Origin: Planctomycetota bacterium
Lineage (GTDB): Bacteria > Planctomycetota > UBA1135 > UBA2386
Assembly: GCA_016794565.1 (NCBI GenBank)
Contig: JAEUHQ010000130.1
Coordinates: 1 to 64,000 of the forward strand
Direction of reading: 5' to 3'
DNA length: 64,000 nucleotides
Part shown: piece after piece, positions 17,149 through 26,101 of the stretch
Position numbering within the stretch: the stretch's first letter is position 1
Layout: the number at the start of each line of letters is the position of its first letter
Made by a program: the position numbers and the translations under genes
The notes under the pieces: generated by a model
The model's input: only the letters and a program-made list of their open reading frames with translations
Told to the model about the DNA's origin: nothing
Database searches by the model: none

Positions 17149-17982
17149 TCAACGGCGCGTGCCGGCCCGCCACCCGGCGATGACCGCCCGGCTCCGGGCC
17201 AGGGCATCCGGCGCGGCGTGGCTCGACCGGGACAGTTCGAAACAGACCGGACCCTCGTAACCGGCCCGCTGCAAGGCGGTCAGGACGGCTGAAAAGTCCA
17301 CGTCACCGGCGCCCGGGACGAGGTGTTCGTGCAGACCGCGACGCATGTCCTCGAGGTGCACCTGGGCGAGGTGAGGCCCTGCGGCGGCAATGACTTCCGT
17401 CGGCTCGCCCTCCCAGACCGCGTACAAATGGCCGACGTCGAGCGTGAGGGCGGGCGCATCGGCCCCCAAGTCCTGCCGCACGCCTGTCCAGTCCGCGAAC
17501 GTCCCGACCGCCATGCCCGGCTCCGGCTCGAGGGCCGGCACGAGCCCCTCGGCCCGGATCGCGGCGGCGGCGCGACGGATCCCGTCGAGCATCCAGGCGC
17601 GGCTGTCGGCGCCAGGCGCACGATCGATCCCGGCCCAGAACGACACCACCCTCGCTCCGAGGCGGGCGCCCATCGCGGCCGTTCGCCGGTAGAAGGCGAT
17701 GCGGCGCTCCCGCGCCGCCGGGTCCCTCGTCATCAGCGTCGGCTCGTGCTTCGTCCTTGGATCGAGCAGGTAGCGCGCACCGGTCTCCATCACCGGCTGG
17801 AGCCCGAGGTCGGCGAGGCGCCGCGCCGCGGCATCGAGTTCGGCGTCGGTCGTGCGATCCGGATCGAGGTGGCAGACATCGGGCGTGATCGCGATCGCTT
17901 CGAAGCCGAACTCGGCGACCAGTTCGATCGCGTCGGCGAAGCGGTGGTTCTGCAGGCTGTTCGTGTGGTAGCCGGCGCGCAT
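17149..17982 (-). CDS. Sugar phosphate isomerase/epimerase-like TIM barrel
   Basis: This 277-aa protein belongs to the xylose-isomerase-like/AP endonuclease 2 superfamily. Metal-site segments include PALEPEPG, LTLDVGHL, AQVHLEDMRRGLHEH and the final VCFELSRSSH. Its ATG shares one base with the stop of the upstream gene (TGATG), so the two are coupled. It is probably the last gene of the fmt-rsmB run. The substrate is unknown. Confidence 0.82.
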   Translation of the reverse strand: MRAGYHTNSLQNHRFADAIELVAEFGFEAIAITPDVCHLDPDRTTDAELDAAARRLADLGLQPVMETGARYLLDPRTKHEPTLMTRDPAARERRIAFYRRTAAMGARLGARVVSFWAGIDRAPGADSRAWMLDGIRRAAAAIRAEGLVPALEPEPGMAVGTFADWTGVRQDLGADAPALTLDVGHLYAVWEGEPTEVIAAAGPHLAQVHLEDMRRGLHEHLVPGAGDVDFSAVLTALQRAGYEGPVCFELSRSSHAAPDALARSRAVIAGWRAGTRR

Positions 17983-18590
17983 CAAGTGCCGCCGCCCATG
18001 CGGACACGCTTCTCGAGCGGCCCGAGTTCGCCGAGCAGCTTTTCGAGCGTCATGTACTCCGCCGGCTGCGCCCAGTTCTCGAGCTGCGCCTCTTCCTGCC
18101 ACAGCGACGCGGCGGCGACGAGCTTCTTCAGTTCGTCGATCTTGGTCTTCGCCAGCGACTGGCGCTCACGTGCCTTCGTGTTGTCGCCGGCGGTGCGCGC
18201 GGTGATGCCTTCGTTGCAGAGCGTCTTCGCGGTCGCCAGGAGATCGCGCGCCTGCTGCAGCGTCGCCTCGGTCAGCGCCGGTGCGGGGCGCTTCGGCGGA
18301 CCGCCGGCCTTGCTGGCTTCCAGCTTGACCGGCGTCCTGGCCGGAGCGGCGGGCTGCGCAGCCGGCTTCGCGGCCTGCTCCGCCGCCGTGGCGTTGCCCG
18401 CCTGCGTACTCCCGTTGCCGCCCCGGTTCATCATCGCGATCAGCGCGATCACGACGACGAGGCCGATGCCGCCGAACACGAACGGCTGGGCGTTGCCTCC
18501 CGATCCCCCGCGCGCACCGCGGCCGCTGCTGCGGCTGCGCGACGAACCGGCGGAGGACGCGGAGCGGGAAGACGTCGGGCGGGTGGCCAT
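17982..18590 (-). CDS. Single-pass membrane protein, hypothetical
   Basis: In this 202-aa protein, residues 1-34 are Ser/Arg/Gly-rich and cytoplasmic-like. One membrane helix lies at ~38-54 (FVFGGIGLVVVIALIAMM), then an Ala/Pro linker. The C-terminal ~105 residues form a helical domain with LTEATLQQARDLLATAK and KTKIDELKKLVAAA. I do not recognise the family. It starts 15 nt after the rsmB stop, so it is likely in the same operon. Confidence 0.75.
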   Translation of the reverse strand: MATRPTSSRSASSAGSSRSRSSGRGARGGSGGNAQPFVFGGIGLVVVIALIAMMNRGGNGSTQAGNATAAEQAAKPAAQPAAPARTPVKLEASKAGGPPKRPAPALTEATLQQARDLLATAKTLCNEGITARTAGDNTKARERQSLAKTKIDELKKLVAAASLWQEEAQLENWAQPAEYMTLEKLLGELGPLEKRVRMGGGT

Positions 18591-18605
18591 GCGAGGCCCG
18601 GCGTT

Positions 18606-19937
18606 CTACCCGTCGGCCGCGGAGCCAGGAAGGGCCCGGTGCAGCACGGCGTGGAAGCCCCCGTCGTGCTCGCCGGCCAAGGGCAGCACGAGATGCTGGC
18701 TCGCCAGCGAGAACCCCCGGGCGGCGGGTCGCGCGAGCGCGGCCGCCACCTGCTCCTCGTTCTCCTCGCGATCGATCGAACACGTGGAGTAGACGAGCGC
18801 ACCGCCGGGACGGACGAGGCTCGTCGCGCGGTCGAGGATTCCGCTCTGCACCCTCGCCATCTCCGCCATCGTCGTCGGCCGGATCCGCCGCCGCACTTCG
18901 ACCCGCCGCCCGAGCACGCCGGTGTTCGAACACGGCACGTCGGCGAGGACGGCATCCGCGACCGGCAACTCCGCGGGGTCCTCGACCACGGTCACCGTGT
19001 CGGCGAAACCGAGCCGCGCGACGTTCTCGACGATGCGGCGACGACGCGCTTCGTCCGGGTCGAAGGCGAACACGCGACCGCCGGGGCGGACCCGTTCCGC
19101 GAGCAGCGTCGTCTTGGTCCCGGGAGCAGCGCACAGGTCGACGACCGTGGCGCCCGCGCGGCACGGCACCGCCATGGCCGCCGCGATCGCCGTCGGGTCC
19201 TGCACGACGAACCGGCCGCGGCGAAACGCATCCGTCGCGAACGGCGAGTTGCCACCGCTCCACTTCAGCACCGTCGAATCCGTGCCGGTCTCGCTCTCGA
19301 CCCCGTCGGCCGAGAGCGCCGCCCGGAGGTCGTCACGCGACCCGCCCACCGCGCGCAGGAACACGCCAGGCACTGTGCTCGCCGCGGCCGCGATGGCACG
19401 CAGCCCGACGATGCCGTGCTGATGGCGGAACCTGGCCGCGAGGAAATCGGGCAGAGAATGCAGGATCGCGAGGCGGGCGACCTCGTCGTCGGGAAGCGGT
19501 CGCGGCAGGACCAGCGTGCGCGTCGGCGACAACGCGATCTCCGCGGCCGCCGCCGCAGGGTCCGCGTTTCGCGGCGCGATGCAGTCCGCGATTCGGCGCA
19601 GGATCGCGTTCGCGAACGCGCGGTTCTGTCGCACGAGTTCGACCGTTTCGTGTACGGCCGCGTGCGCCGGCACGCCACCGACGAACGTGAGCTGGTACGC
19701 GCCGAGCCGCAGCGCGCAGAGCAGCGCCGGGTCCTTCGGCAGGCCGCGCTGCGCGAACGCTCGCACGACGTGATCGAGCAGTCGCTCACGCCGGAGCACG
19801 CCGTGCGCCAGTTCGTTCGCGAACGCCGCGTCGCGCCCTTCGAGTCCGGCCTCGTCGAGAACCGGGCGCAACCGTTCGCTGCGGCCGCGTTCGACGGCGA
19901 CCAGCGCACGCAGCGCAGCGCCCCTCGCCGAGGCCAT
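18606..19937 (-). CDS. rsmB: 16S rRNA (cytosine-967) C5-methyltransferase
   Basis: In this 443-aa protein the N-terminal NusB-like RNA-binding domain spans ~1-140. The SAM-dependent RsmB/NOL1 domain has motif I DLCAAPGTKT, the PCSNTG motif (ADVPCSNTGVL) and the catalytic cysteine in VYSTCSIDREENE. Start ATG 19937 lies 10 bp after the fmt stop, reproducing the common fmt-rsmB operon. Confidence 0.93.
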   Translation of the reverse strand: MASARGAALRALVAVERGRSERLRPVLDEAGLEGRDAAFANELAHGVLRRERLLDHVVRAFAQRGLPKDPALLCALRLGAYQLTFVGGVPAHAAVHETVELVRQNRAFANAILRRIADCIAPRNADPAAAAAEIALSPTRTLVLPRPLPDDEVARLAILHSLPDFLAARFRHQHGIVGLRAIAAAASTVPGVFLRAVGGSRDDLRAALSADGVESETGTDSTVLKWSGGNSPFATDAFRRGRFVVQDPTAIAAAMAVPCRAGATVVDLCAAPGTKTTLLAERVRPGGRVFAFDPDEARRRRIVENVARLGFADTVTVVEDPAELPVADAVLADVPCSNTGVLGRRVEVRRRIRPTTMAEMARVQSGILDRATSLVRPGGALVYSTCSIDREENEEQVAAALARPAARGFSLASQHLVLPLAGEHDGGFHAVLHRALPGSAADG

Positions 19938-19947
19938 CGGCCGATGC

Positions 19948-20880
19948 TCAGCCGAAACGCGCGTCGGGCGCGATGTGGTGCCCGCGCACGAACTCACCGG
20001 CAGTCATGTTGCGGCCGTTGTCCGGCTTGATGCGCGTGATGCGGTACAGGTCCTTGCCGGTGCAGACCCGGATGCCCTCTTCGCCCGACGACTGCAGCGC
20101 GCCGGGGATGCCCATGCCGTAGAGGTCCTGTTCGACGGAGCCCTCGATGACGATGAAACGCTTGCTGCCGAGTCGAGTCTGGGCGCCCGGCTTCGGGGTC
20201 ATCGCCCGCACGAGCAGGTCGACTTCCTTCGCCGGCAGCTTCCAGTTGATCAGGCCGTGCTCCTTCTCGACCTTCGGCGCGTAGGTCGCCTTCGTGTGGT
20301 CCTGCGGCGTGTAGGTGTCCTTGCCTTTCTCGATCAACGCCAGTGCTTCGAGCAGCGCCTTGCCGGACAGCTCCGCGAGCCGGTCGCGCAGGACGCCCGC
20401 GTTCTCGCGCGGGTCGATCGGCGTCGGCTTCTTCAGGAGCACGTCGCCGGCGTCGAGCGCTTCGACGATGCGCATGATGGTCACGCCCGTCTCGGTGTGC
20501 CCTTCGCGGATGGCGCGCTGGATCGGCGCCGCGCCGCGGAACAACGGCAGCAGCGACGCATGGGCGTTGATGAGGCCCTTCTTCGGCAGCGCGATCATCT
20601 CCGGCTTCAGGATCACGCCGTAGCTCACGACGATGCCCACGTCCGGCTCGAGCTTGTTCAGGCGATCGAGGAAGTCCTCGGCGTGCACGTCGTCCGGCTG
20701 CGCGCACTCGAGCCCCAGCTCCTGCGCAGCGAGCTTCACTTCGCTGTCGTAGATCTTCCGGCCGCGGCCTCGGGGAGCGTCCGGCTTGGTCACCACGAGT
20801 GCGGGGGTGAACCCGCCTTCCTTGAGCGCCTTCAGCGACGGAATCGCGAAGTCACTGCTGCCGAAGAAGACGATGCGCAA
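19948..20880 (-). CDS. fmt: Methionyl-tRNA formyltransferase
   Basis: This 310-aa enzyme formylates initiator Met-tRNA. The canonical N-terminus RIVFFGSSDFAIPSL begins right after a TTG at 20880, which is taken as the start because no ATG or GTG fits the family boundary. The formyl-THF/catalytic segment is INAHASLLPLFRGAAPIQRAI, with the catalytic Asp in ALDAGD. The C-terminal OB-like domain begins near residue 205. It is the first gene of an fmt-rsmB-led run and is divergent from the HIT-like gene across 156 bp. Confidence 0.93.
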   Translation of the reverse strand: MRIVFFGSSDFAIPSLKALKEGGFTPALVVTKPDAPRGRGRKIYDSEVKLAAQELGLECAQPDDVHAEDFLDRLNKLEPDVGIVVSYGVILKPEMIALPKKGLINAHASLLPLFRGAAPIQRAIREGHTETGVTIMRIVEALDAGDVLLKKPTPIDPRENAGVLRDRLAELSGKALLEALALIEKGKDTYTPQDHTKATYAPKVEKEHGLINWKLPAKEVDLLVRAMTPKPGAQTRLGSKRFIVIEGSVEQDLYGMGIPGALQSSGEEGIRVCTGKDLYRITRIKPDNGRNMTAGEFVRGHHIAPDARFG

Positions 20881-21036
20881 ATTGGGAACCTGCGGAGAAC
20901 GTGGAACCGCGCGGAAGGCGCGGGTCACGAGGGTGCGAAGGGTAGCGATGCGCCGCCGGACGGGCAAAGGTCTTGCTCGACCTCGGCGCCGCCCGGTTGT
21001 GAAGCGACGGCGGAGCCTCCAACATCGCGTCCTTCC

Positions 21037-21825
21037 ATGGTGCTGCCGCCCACCGAGCCCCACCCGAGTCTCGTCCCGTTCGCGCCGGCCGCGCTGCGAT
21101 CGCTCGTGGTGTTCGGTTCTCCGGTCGTGCTCGCGTACGTGCCCGGACGCAAGGCGCGGCAGGATCCCGTGTCGCGACGGCCGGCGTTCCGCAGGAGCCC
21201 TGCGGATCGCATCGTCGCGGAAGAATCGTTCTGGCGCGACGGCGACCTCGCGCTGACGCCGAATCGCCATCCGTTCGCCGCGGAGCAGCGGATCCTCTGG
21301 CCGCTGCGCCCGATCCGCGAACCCGATGCCGCGATGTGGACCGCCGCGTGTGCCTGGGCGGACGCGGCGAACGGCACCGCGCTGGTGAACACGATCGGCG
21401 CCGCGTCGACGATCGCGCGCGCGCACGCGCACCTGCTGCCCGAGCGCCTCGCCTTCCTCGCCGCCCTGCCCGAGAAGTCCGTCGCGATCGACGCGATCGA
21501 CCGTCCCGCCGGCGCGGAGTTCGTGGCGAAGGACGCGCCGTTCTTCCTCGTCGGCGTGCGCGGATCCGCCGCAGCGCGCGGATCGGCGCTCGCGCAATTG
21601 GCCGCCGCGCGGCTCACCGCTGCGTGGAACGTCGTCGTGCAGGACGGCACGGCGTGGGTGTTTCCGCGGCGGATCGAGACTCCGGCACCGCACTTCCCGT
21701 TCGCGCTCGGCGCCGCCGAAGTGTGGGGCCGGTGGTGCTACGTCGACGAGGCCCCGTTCGCATCGGCGACGGCGAACGACCTCGAGCAGGCGCTCGTCGC
21801 CGCCGGCACGGAGCCGCTCGGATGA
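21037..21825 (+). CDS. HIT-superfamily-like nucleotidyltransferase or phosphorylase
   Basis: This 262-aa protein contains LTPNRHPFAAEQRILWP, resembling the GalT/Ap4A phosphorylase block (NxxPF). It is followed by NTIGAASTIARAHAHLLPE, a histidine-rich segment like the HIT motif region. The catalytic triad is not a perfect HxHxH, so activity is uncertain. The stop overlaps the ATG of the acyltransferase gene (ATGA), implying coupling. The start at 21037 is the only ATG that fits the domain limits. Confidence in the family is moderate. Confidence 0.6.
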   Translation: MVLPPTEPHPSLVPFAPAALRSLVVFGSPVVLAYVPGRKARQDPVSRRPAFRRSPADRIVAEESFWRDGDLALTPNRHPFAAEQRILWPLRPIREPDAAMWTAACAWADAANGTALVNTIGAASTIARAHAHLLPERLAFLAALPEKSVAIDAIDRPAGAEFVAKDAPFFLVGVRGSAAARGSALAQLAAARLTAAWNVVVQDGTAWVFPRRIETPAPHFPFALGAAEVWGRWCYVDEAPFASATANDLEQALVAAGTEPLG

Positions 21826-22622
21826 CCGCGACCGCGGACGCACCGGTGCGAACGCCGCGCTTCGTCGTGCAGCGCACGCTGCGAACGCTCGCCGTCGCGG
21901 TCAGCGTCGGCGGCTACTTCTTCGTCGGCTTCTTCGGCTACATCCTGTTCGCGATCCTCGTGCGCACCTGGCGCCGTGACCCGTTGCGCTGCGCTCTGCG
22001 CCTGCAGCGCATCACGGGATTCGGCTTCCGCTTCATGCACCACTGGCTGCGGTGGATCCGCGTCGCCGATTTCGACCATCGCGGCGCGCTGCCCGACCTG
22101 CCGACCGGTCCGTGCGTCGTCGTCGCCAACCATCCGACGCAGATGGACGTCACCGCGATCGGTGCGTGCCTCGGCGGCGCCTGCACGATCGTGAAGTCGA
22201 CGGTCTTCCGGCGTCGCATGGTGCATCCGCTGCTGGTCGGAGCGGGCATGCTCGAGGGGCCGGGTACCGATCCGATCTCGGTCGGGCGCGTCATCGACGA
22301 CGGCGTGCGTCGGCTGCGCGAAGGCATGCGCATCTTCGTCTTCCCCGAAGGCTCGCGCTCGTTCCCGGACGGACTGCGCCCGTTCGGCCGCGTCGCGTTC
22401 GAGATCGCGTGCCGAGCCGACGTGCCGCTCGTCACCGTCGGCATCCGTTGTCGCCCGGTGTGGCTGTCGCGCGAGGTCCCGATGTTCCGGCCTCCGCATC
22501 CGATGCCGGTGCTGCGCTTGCGCCAGCTGGCGGTCGATCTGCCGGCGGACGTCGGCGGCGACAGTCGGGTGTTGCGCGAACGCGTCGAAGCGCGGCTGCG
22601 CGACTGGCTCGCGACGGCCTGA
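21822..22622 (+). CDS. 1-acyl-sn-glycerol-3-phosphate acyltransferase family protein
   Basis: In this 266-aa protein the PlsC motif I is NHPTQMD (HxxxxD), and motif III is FPEGSRSFPDG. An N-terminal hydrophobic segment at ~25-50 (YFFVGFFGYILFAILV) anchors it to the membrane. It likely makes phosphatidic acid or another acylated lipid. Several PlsC paralogs are usual per genome, so the exact acceptor is not assigned. Confidence 0.88.
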   Translation: MTATADAPVRTPRFVVQRTLRTLAVAVSVGGYFFVGFFGYILFAILVRTWRRDPLRCALRLQRITGFGFRFMHHWLRWIRVADFDHRGALPDLPTGPCVVVANHPTQMDVTAIGACLGGACTIVKSTVFRRRMVHPLLVGAGMLEGPGTDPISVGRVIDDGVRRLREGMRIFVFPEGSRSFPDGLRPFGRVAFEIACRADVPLVTVGIRCRPVWLSREVPMFRPPHPMPVLRLRQLAVDLPADVGGDSRVLRERVEARLRDWLATA

Positions 22623-22659
22623 CCTTCGCAAGGGAGTCCCGCCGCCCACGGGCCGCAGC

Positions 22660-24210
22660 TCACACGGTCTCGACGCCGCCGGGGACACGCAGATCGCGCA
22701 CCTCTGCGGCACGGTCCGCGGCGCCGAGCCGCACCGCACCCTCCATCGCGCCGTCGAGATGCAGCACCATGCGGTCGCCTTGCGCGACGTAGCGCATGCG
22801 GCCCTGCGGCACACCGTGGCTCACTTCGAGGCGCTGCGAATCCATCGCCGCGAGCAGCACGTCGAACGGCTGCGCGCCAGGCACCCACTTCTCCGCCATC
22901 AGGAGGCCGTGGCCCGGCAGCACCGTGAAGACCACGGTGCGCGGATCCGCAGGATCACGGAGCGCCTGCGAGCGCGCGAACGCCGCCGTGACGCCCTGCG
23001 CCTGCGCTTCGGTGGAGCAGGACACGAGGTAGTCGAAGTACGGCGCGTCCAGCGGCACGTACTCCACGGTGCGCGGGTCGTACGCGACGACGCCGCGATG
23101 GCCGTGCAGCTTGCTGCGCACGACTGGCACTTCGCCTTCGACGCCGAACGACGCGTGCGGACGGTGCGTCGGCAGGCATTGGTCGATCGTCGCGAATTCC
23201 ACGGCTTCCGACGACGGCGGGTCGTTGCGCAACCCCTCGACCGTGCGGACACGCGCGCCGCTGCCGCACGACAGCACTCCGGTGATGACGGCGAGATCGT
23301 CTTCCTGCAGGCTCGCCTTCACCACGGGATGCTGGCTGCCGGTGACCGTGACGAGCTGTGCGCGCAGCGTCGGATCCCAGGTACCAAAGCAACCTTCGCT
23401 GTACTGCTGCGCGACGGAATCGGTGATCGCCGGCACGTCGACCAGGTCGGCGATGCGCACCATCCGGGTGAAGAACGCGCGCGCGCCGAGTTCGCGCGAG
23501 GCACGCAGCATCGCGGCCGGCGCCTGCGAACGCTGCCAGACCGCGCGGGCGATCGGCGTGCCCTCGGTGGCGTGATGCGTGACTTCCCGTGTGCTGAGAT
23601 GCGTCGCGATGCGGAGCGCGAGTTCGGCGAACAACTGCTCCGGCACGGTCCCGTCGATGCGCGGGTACGCACCGGCGAGATCGAACAGGTACGCCGCACT
23701 GGCCTTCGTGTCGCCGACGACCATCACGACGCGAAGGCTCTTGCTCTGCGCCTGCAGCAGGCGGCCGACGCACATCATCGGCCCGCCGCGACGACCCTGG
23801 TCCAGCAGCACCTGCCATGCGTTCTTCGACAGGCCCGGGAAGTCGAAGTCCGCGGGCGACGGTTCGTCCTTCGCGAGAGCGGCCTCGAAGCGCCGGAGCA
23901 CATCCGCGAGAACGGCCTCCGTGACCTGCACGAAGGTGTAGGTCGCCGGCTTGCTCGTGAGACCGTAGCGCTTGCGGCCCGTGAACAGCGGCGAATGGCG
24001 CCACGAGACCGGCTCGTGCAGACGCGCGGTGGTGACGAACGAGTCGGTCCGATCGTCGGGCGAGCGGGTCCACTCGTGCCCGCGCTCGCCGAGTGCGCGC
24101 TGCACGCCCGCGACGACCCGGTCGAGCAGCGGCGTCGACGGACCTTCCACGGCGGCGATGCGCACACGGCGCAGGAACGCGTGGGTCGTGGGAGGATCGC
24201 CGGGCAGCAC
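22660..24210 (-). CDS. Hypothetical 516-aa protein, no recognised domain
   Basis: This is a long uninterrupted frame from a GTG at 24210. It has no signal peptide and no membrane helix. Segments such as LQAQSKSLRVVMVVGDTKASAAYLFD suggest alpha/beta structure, and it is rich in Val/Ala/Arg. The codon pattern and the convergent position, 37 bp after the acyltransferase stop, support a real gene. The function cannot be assigned. Confidence 0.75.
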   Translation of the reverse strand: MLPGDPPTTHAFLRRVRIAAVEGPSTPLLDRVVAGVQRALGERGHEWTRSPDDRTDSFVTTARLHEPVSWRHSPLFTGRKRYGLTSKPATYTFVQVTEAVLADVLRRFEAALAKDEPSPADFDFPGLSKNAWQVLLDQGRRGGPMMCVGRLLQAQSKSLRVVMVVGDTKASAAYLFDLAGAYPRIDGTVPEQLFAELALRIATHLSTREVTHHATEGTPIARAVWQRSQAPAAMLRASRELGARAFFTRMVRIADLVDVPAITDSVAQQYSEGCFGTWDPTLRAQLVTVTGSQHPVVKASLQEDDLAVITGVLSCGSGARVRTVEGLRNDPPSSEAVEFATIDQCLPTHRPHASFGVEGEVPVVRSKLHGHRGVVAYDPRTVEYVPLDAPYFDYLVSCSTEAQAQGVTAAFARSQALRDPADPRTVVFTVLPGHGLLMAEKWVPGAQPFDVLLAAMDSQRLEVSHGVPQGRMRYVAQGDRMVLHLDGAMEGAVRLGAADRAAEVRDLRVPGGVETV

Positions 24211-24237
24211 GCGGCGGAGCTTAGTCGTCGCCGGAGA

Positions 24238-25026
24238 TCAAGGCGAGCGCAGGCGTCCGTCGAGATCGAGCACGCGGACGAACCAGTCCCCGAGGCGCGG
24301 GGACACCATGTCGGCCCACGCGAGCAGCCCGCAGTGCCAGGGCACGACGACTTCCGGGCGGCGGCGGCGGATCGCCCGGACGACCGCGCGGGCGACCCGT
24401 TCGGGCCGGATCTTCGCCGAGATCGCGGGAACGTCGAGGTCGTCGATCATCGGTGTGTCGACGCGACCGGGGAACACGGTGCACACGTGCACGCCGCTGC
24501 CGCGAAGGTCCTGCCGCAGCGTCGCACCGAACGTCGCGAGCGCCGCCTTCGCCGCGGCGTACGCGCCGTCGTGCGGCATCGCCTTCTTCGCGTCGAACGA
24601 CGTCATCAGCACGAGGTGTCCGGACCGTTGCCGTTGCAGGTGCGGCAGCGCTGCTTCGACCAGGTGCACCGCGCCGAAGAAGTTCACCGCGAAGGCGCTC
24701 TCGAAGTCCACGCGACCGAGCTGCGTCGCCGCCTTGCGCGAGTAGGCGCCTGCATTCGCGACGACGACGTCGAGTCGTCCGGCCTCGGCGAGCACCCGCG
24801 AGACGAGGTCCTCCACCGCGCCGCGGTCCGCGACGTCGCACGGCACGACGAGCGCCCGGCCACCGCACCCCCGGATCCGTGCTGCCGTCGCTTCCAGGCG
24901 ATCCACGCCACGGGCGGACAGAACGACCGTGTGTCCGGCGCCGGCGAGTTCGGTCGCGAGCGCCGCGCCGATGCCGCTCGACGCTCCGGTGATCAGCGCG
25001 ACTCTTGTGCGGGGAACGTCGGTCAC
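24238..25026 (-). CDS. Short-chain dehydrogenase/reductase
   Basis: This 262-aa Rossmann enzyme has the cofactor motif TGASSGIG (~14-21), NAG in VVANAG, and catalytic Ser...Tyr-x3-Lys in SFDAKKAMPHDGAYAAAK. The C-terminal PEVVVPW and amphipathic tail resemble membrane-associated SDRs. A GTG start is used. The gene is divergent from the lipid-kinase-like gene. Confidence 0.9.
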   Translation of the reverse strand: MTDVPRTRVALITGASSGIGAALATELAGAGHTVVLSARGVDRLEATAARIRGCGGRALVVPCDVADRGAVEDLVSRVLAEAGRLDVVVANAGAYSRKAATQLGRVDFESAFAVNFFGAVHLVEAALPHLQRQRSGHLVLMTSFDAKKAMPHDGAYAAAKAALATFGATLRQDLRGSGVHVCTVFPGRVDTPMIDDLDVPAISAKIRPERVARAVVRAIRRRRPEVVVPWHCGLLAWADMVSPRLGDWFVRVLDLDGRLRSP

Positions 25027-25046
25027 GGCGGGCGAAGGGTGCGCAG

Positions 25047-25052
25047 TATGCT
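25047..25052 (+). promoter_or_regulatory. TANNNT -10-like box (TATGCT)
   Basis: TATGCT ends 10 nt before ATG 25063. This fits the pattern seen at several other genes and argues that 25063, not the ATG at 25048 inside the box, is the start. Confidence 0.4.
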
Positions 25053-25062
25053 CGCCGCGCCG

Positions 25063-26016
25063 ATGACGCGCGATCCGCACGCCGCGAAAGAGATCCTGGT
25101 GATCGCCAATCCGCGCGCGGGCAAGGGGGCGGCTCGATCGCGGGCCGAGCGCCTCGCCGACTCCCTGCGCCGTCGCGGGCTCGCGTTCCGGGTCGTCGAG
25201 ACGACCGGTGCGGGCCACGCCACGGCCCTCGCGCGCGAGGCGGCCGGCGCGGTGGTCGCAGTCGGCGGCGACGGTACGGTGAACGAAGTCGTGAACGGAC
25301 TGCCGGTGCACGACGGCCGCATCGGGCCGTTCGCGGCGTTGCCGGCCGGCAGCGGCGACGACTTCGCGGCAAATGCGCGGCAGACGCGCGACGCCGACGA
25401 ACTCGCGCGGCGCCTGGCACACGGCGGCACACGGACGATCGACGTCGGCGATGCCCGGCTCGACTGCGAACACGGCGCGGTGCAGCGTCTCTTCGTCAAC
25501 GACGCGGGTCTCGGCTTCGAAGCGGACGTCGTACTGGCCGCCGGCGAACTGCGCCGGTTGCGCGGACTGCCGCTCTACCTCGCCGCCACGGTGCGCGCGG
25601 CGCGGCGCCAACGCGTCGTCGACTGTGCCATGACCTACACGCGCGCCGGGACGGCCGCGAGCGAAACCGTGCCGGTGCTCTTCGCCTCGGCGTGCAACGG
25701 TCCCCGCGTCGGCGGTGGTCTGCACTTCGCTCCGGACGCTTCGGTCGAGGACGGCGCACTCGACGTCCTGCGCGTGACGTCGTCGTCGCCGTTCGCCACG
25801 CTCGGTCTGCTCGTCCGCCTGCTCCGCCGGCGGCACGGCCGGGATCCGCGCGTGCGCCTCGAGCGATGCGACGAAGTCGCGATGTCGCCGTCGACGCCCT
25901 TGCCGGTCACGCTCGACGGCGAAGTGATCGCTCGGCGGACGACGTCGGTGCGCGCTTCGGTCCGCAGGCACTTTCTGTCCGTTGTCGCTGATGCCGCTGC
26001 CAGGGGAGGATCCTGA
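25063..26016 (+). CDS. Diacylglycerol/sphingosine kinase-like lipid kinase
   Basis: This 317-aa DAGK-catalytic-family protein has an N-terminal NPRAGKG, the nucleotide-binding VGGDGTVNEVVNG and LPAGSGDDFA (family consensus GTxNDFA). The C-terminal beta domain includes FASACNGPRVGGGLHFAP, DGALDV and a final DGE. It probably phosphorylates a lipid at the inner membrane. An alternative ATG at 25048 would add five residues. Confidence 0.88.
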   Translation: MTRDPHAAKEILVIANPRAGKGAARSRAERLADSLRRRGLAFRVVETTGAGHATALAREAAGAVVAVGGDGTVNEVVNGLPVHDGRIGPFAALPAGSGDDFAANARQTRDADELARRLAHGGTRTIDVGDARLDCEHGAVQRLFVNDAGLGFEADVVLAAGELRRLRGLPLYLAATVRAARRQRVVDCAMTYTRAGTAASETVPVLFASACNGPRVGGGLHFAPDASVEDGALDVLRVTSSSPFATLGLLVRLLRRRHGRDPRVRLERCDEVAMSPSTPLPVTLDGEVIARRTTSVRASVRRHFLSVVADAAARGGS

Positions 26017-26101
26017 CGCCACGCGACCGGACCGGGTGCATCGTTTCGTGAGGGCTCTCCCTCATGAACATCGCTCGTGATCCTGGCGAAAAAGGCTTCG
26101 G

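Noticed and set aside
22759..25062. Long plus-strand extension of the lipid-kinase frame (over 750 codons)
   Set aside because: It runs antisense to the 516-aa protein and the SDR gene. The true start by domain and box position is 25063.
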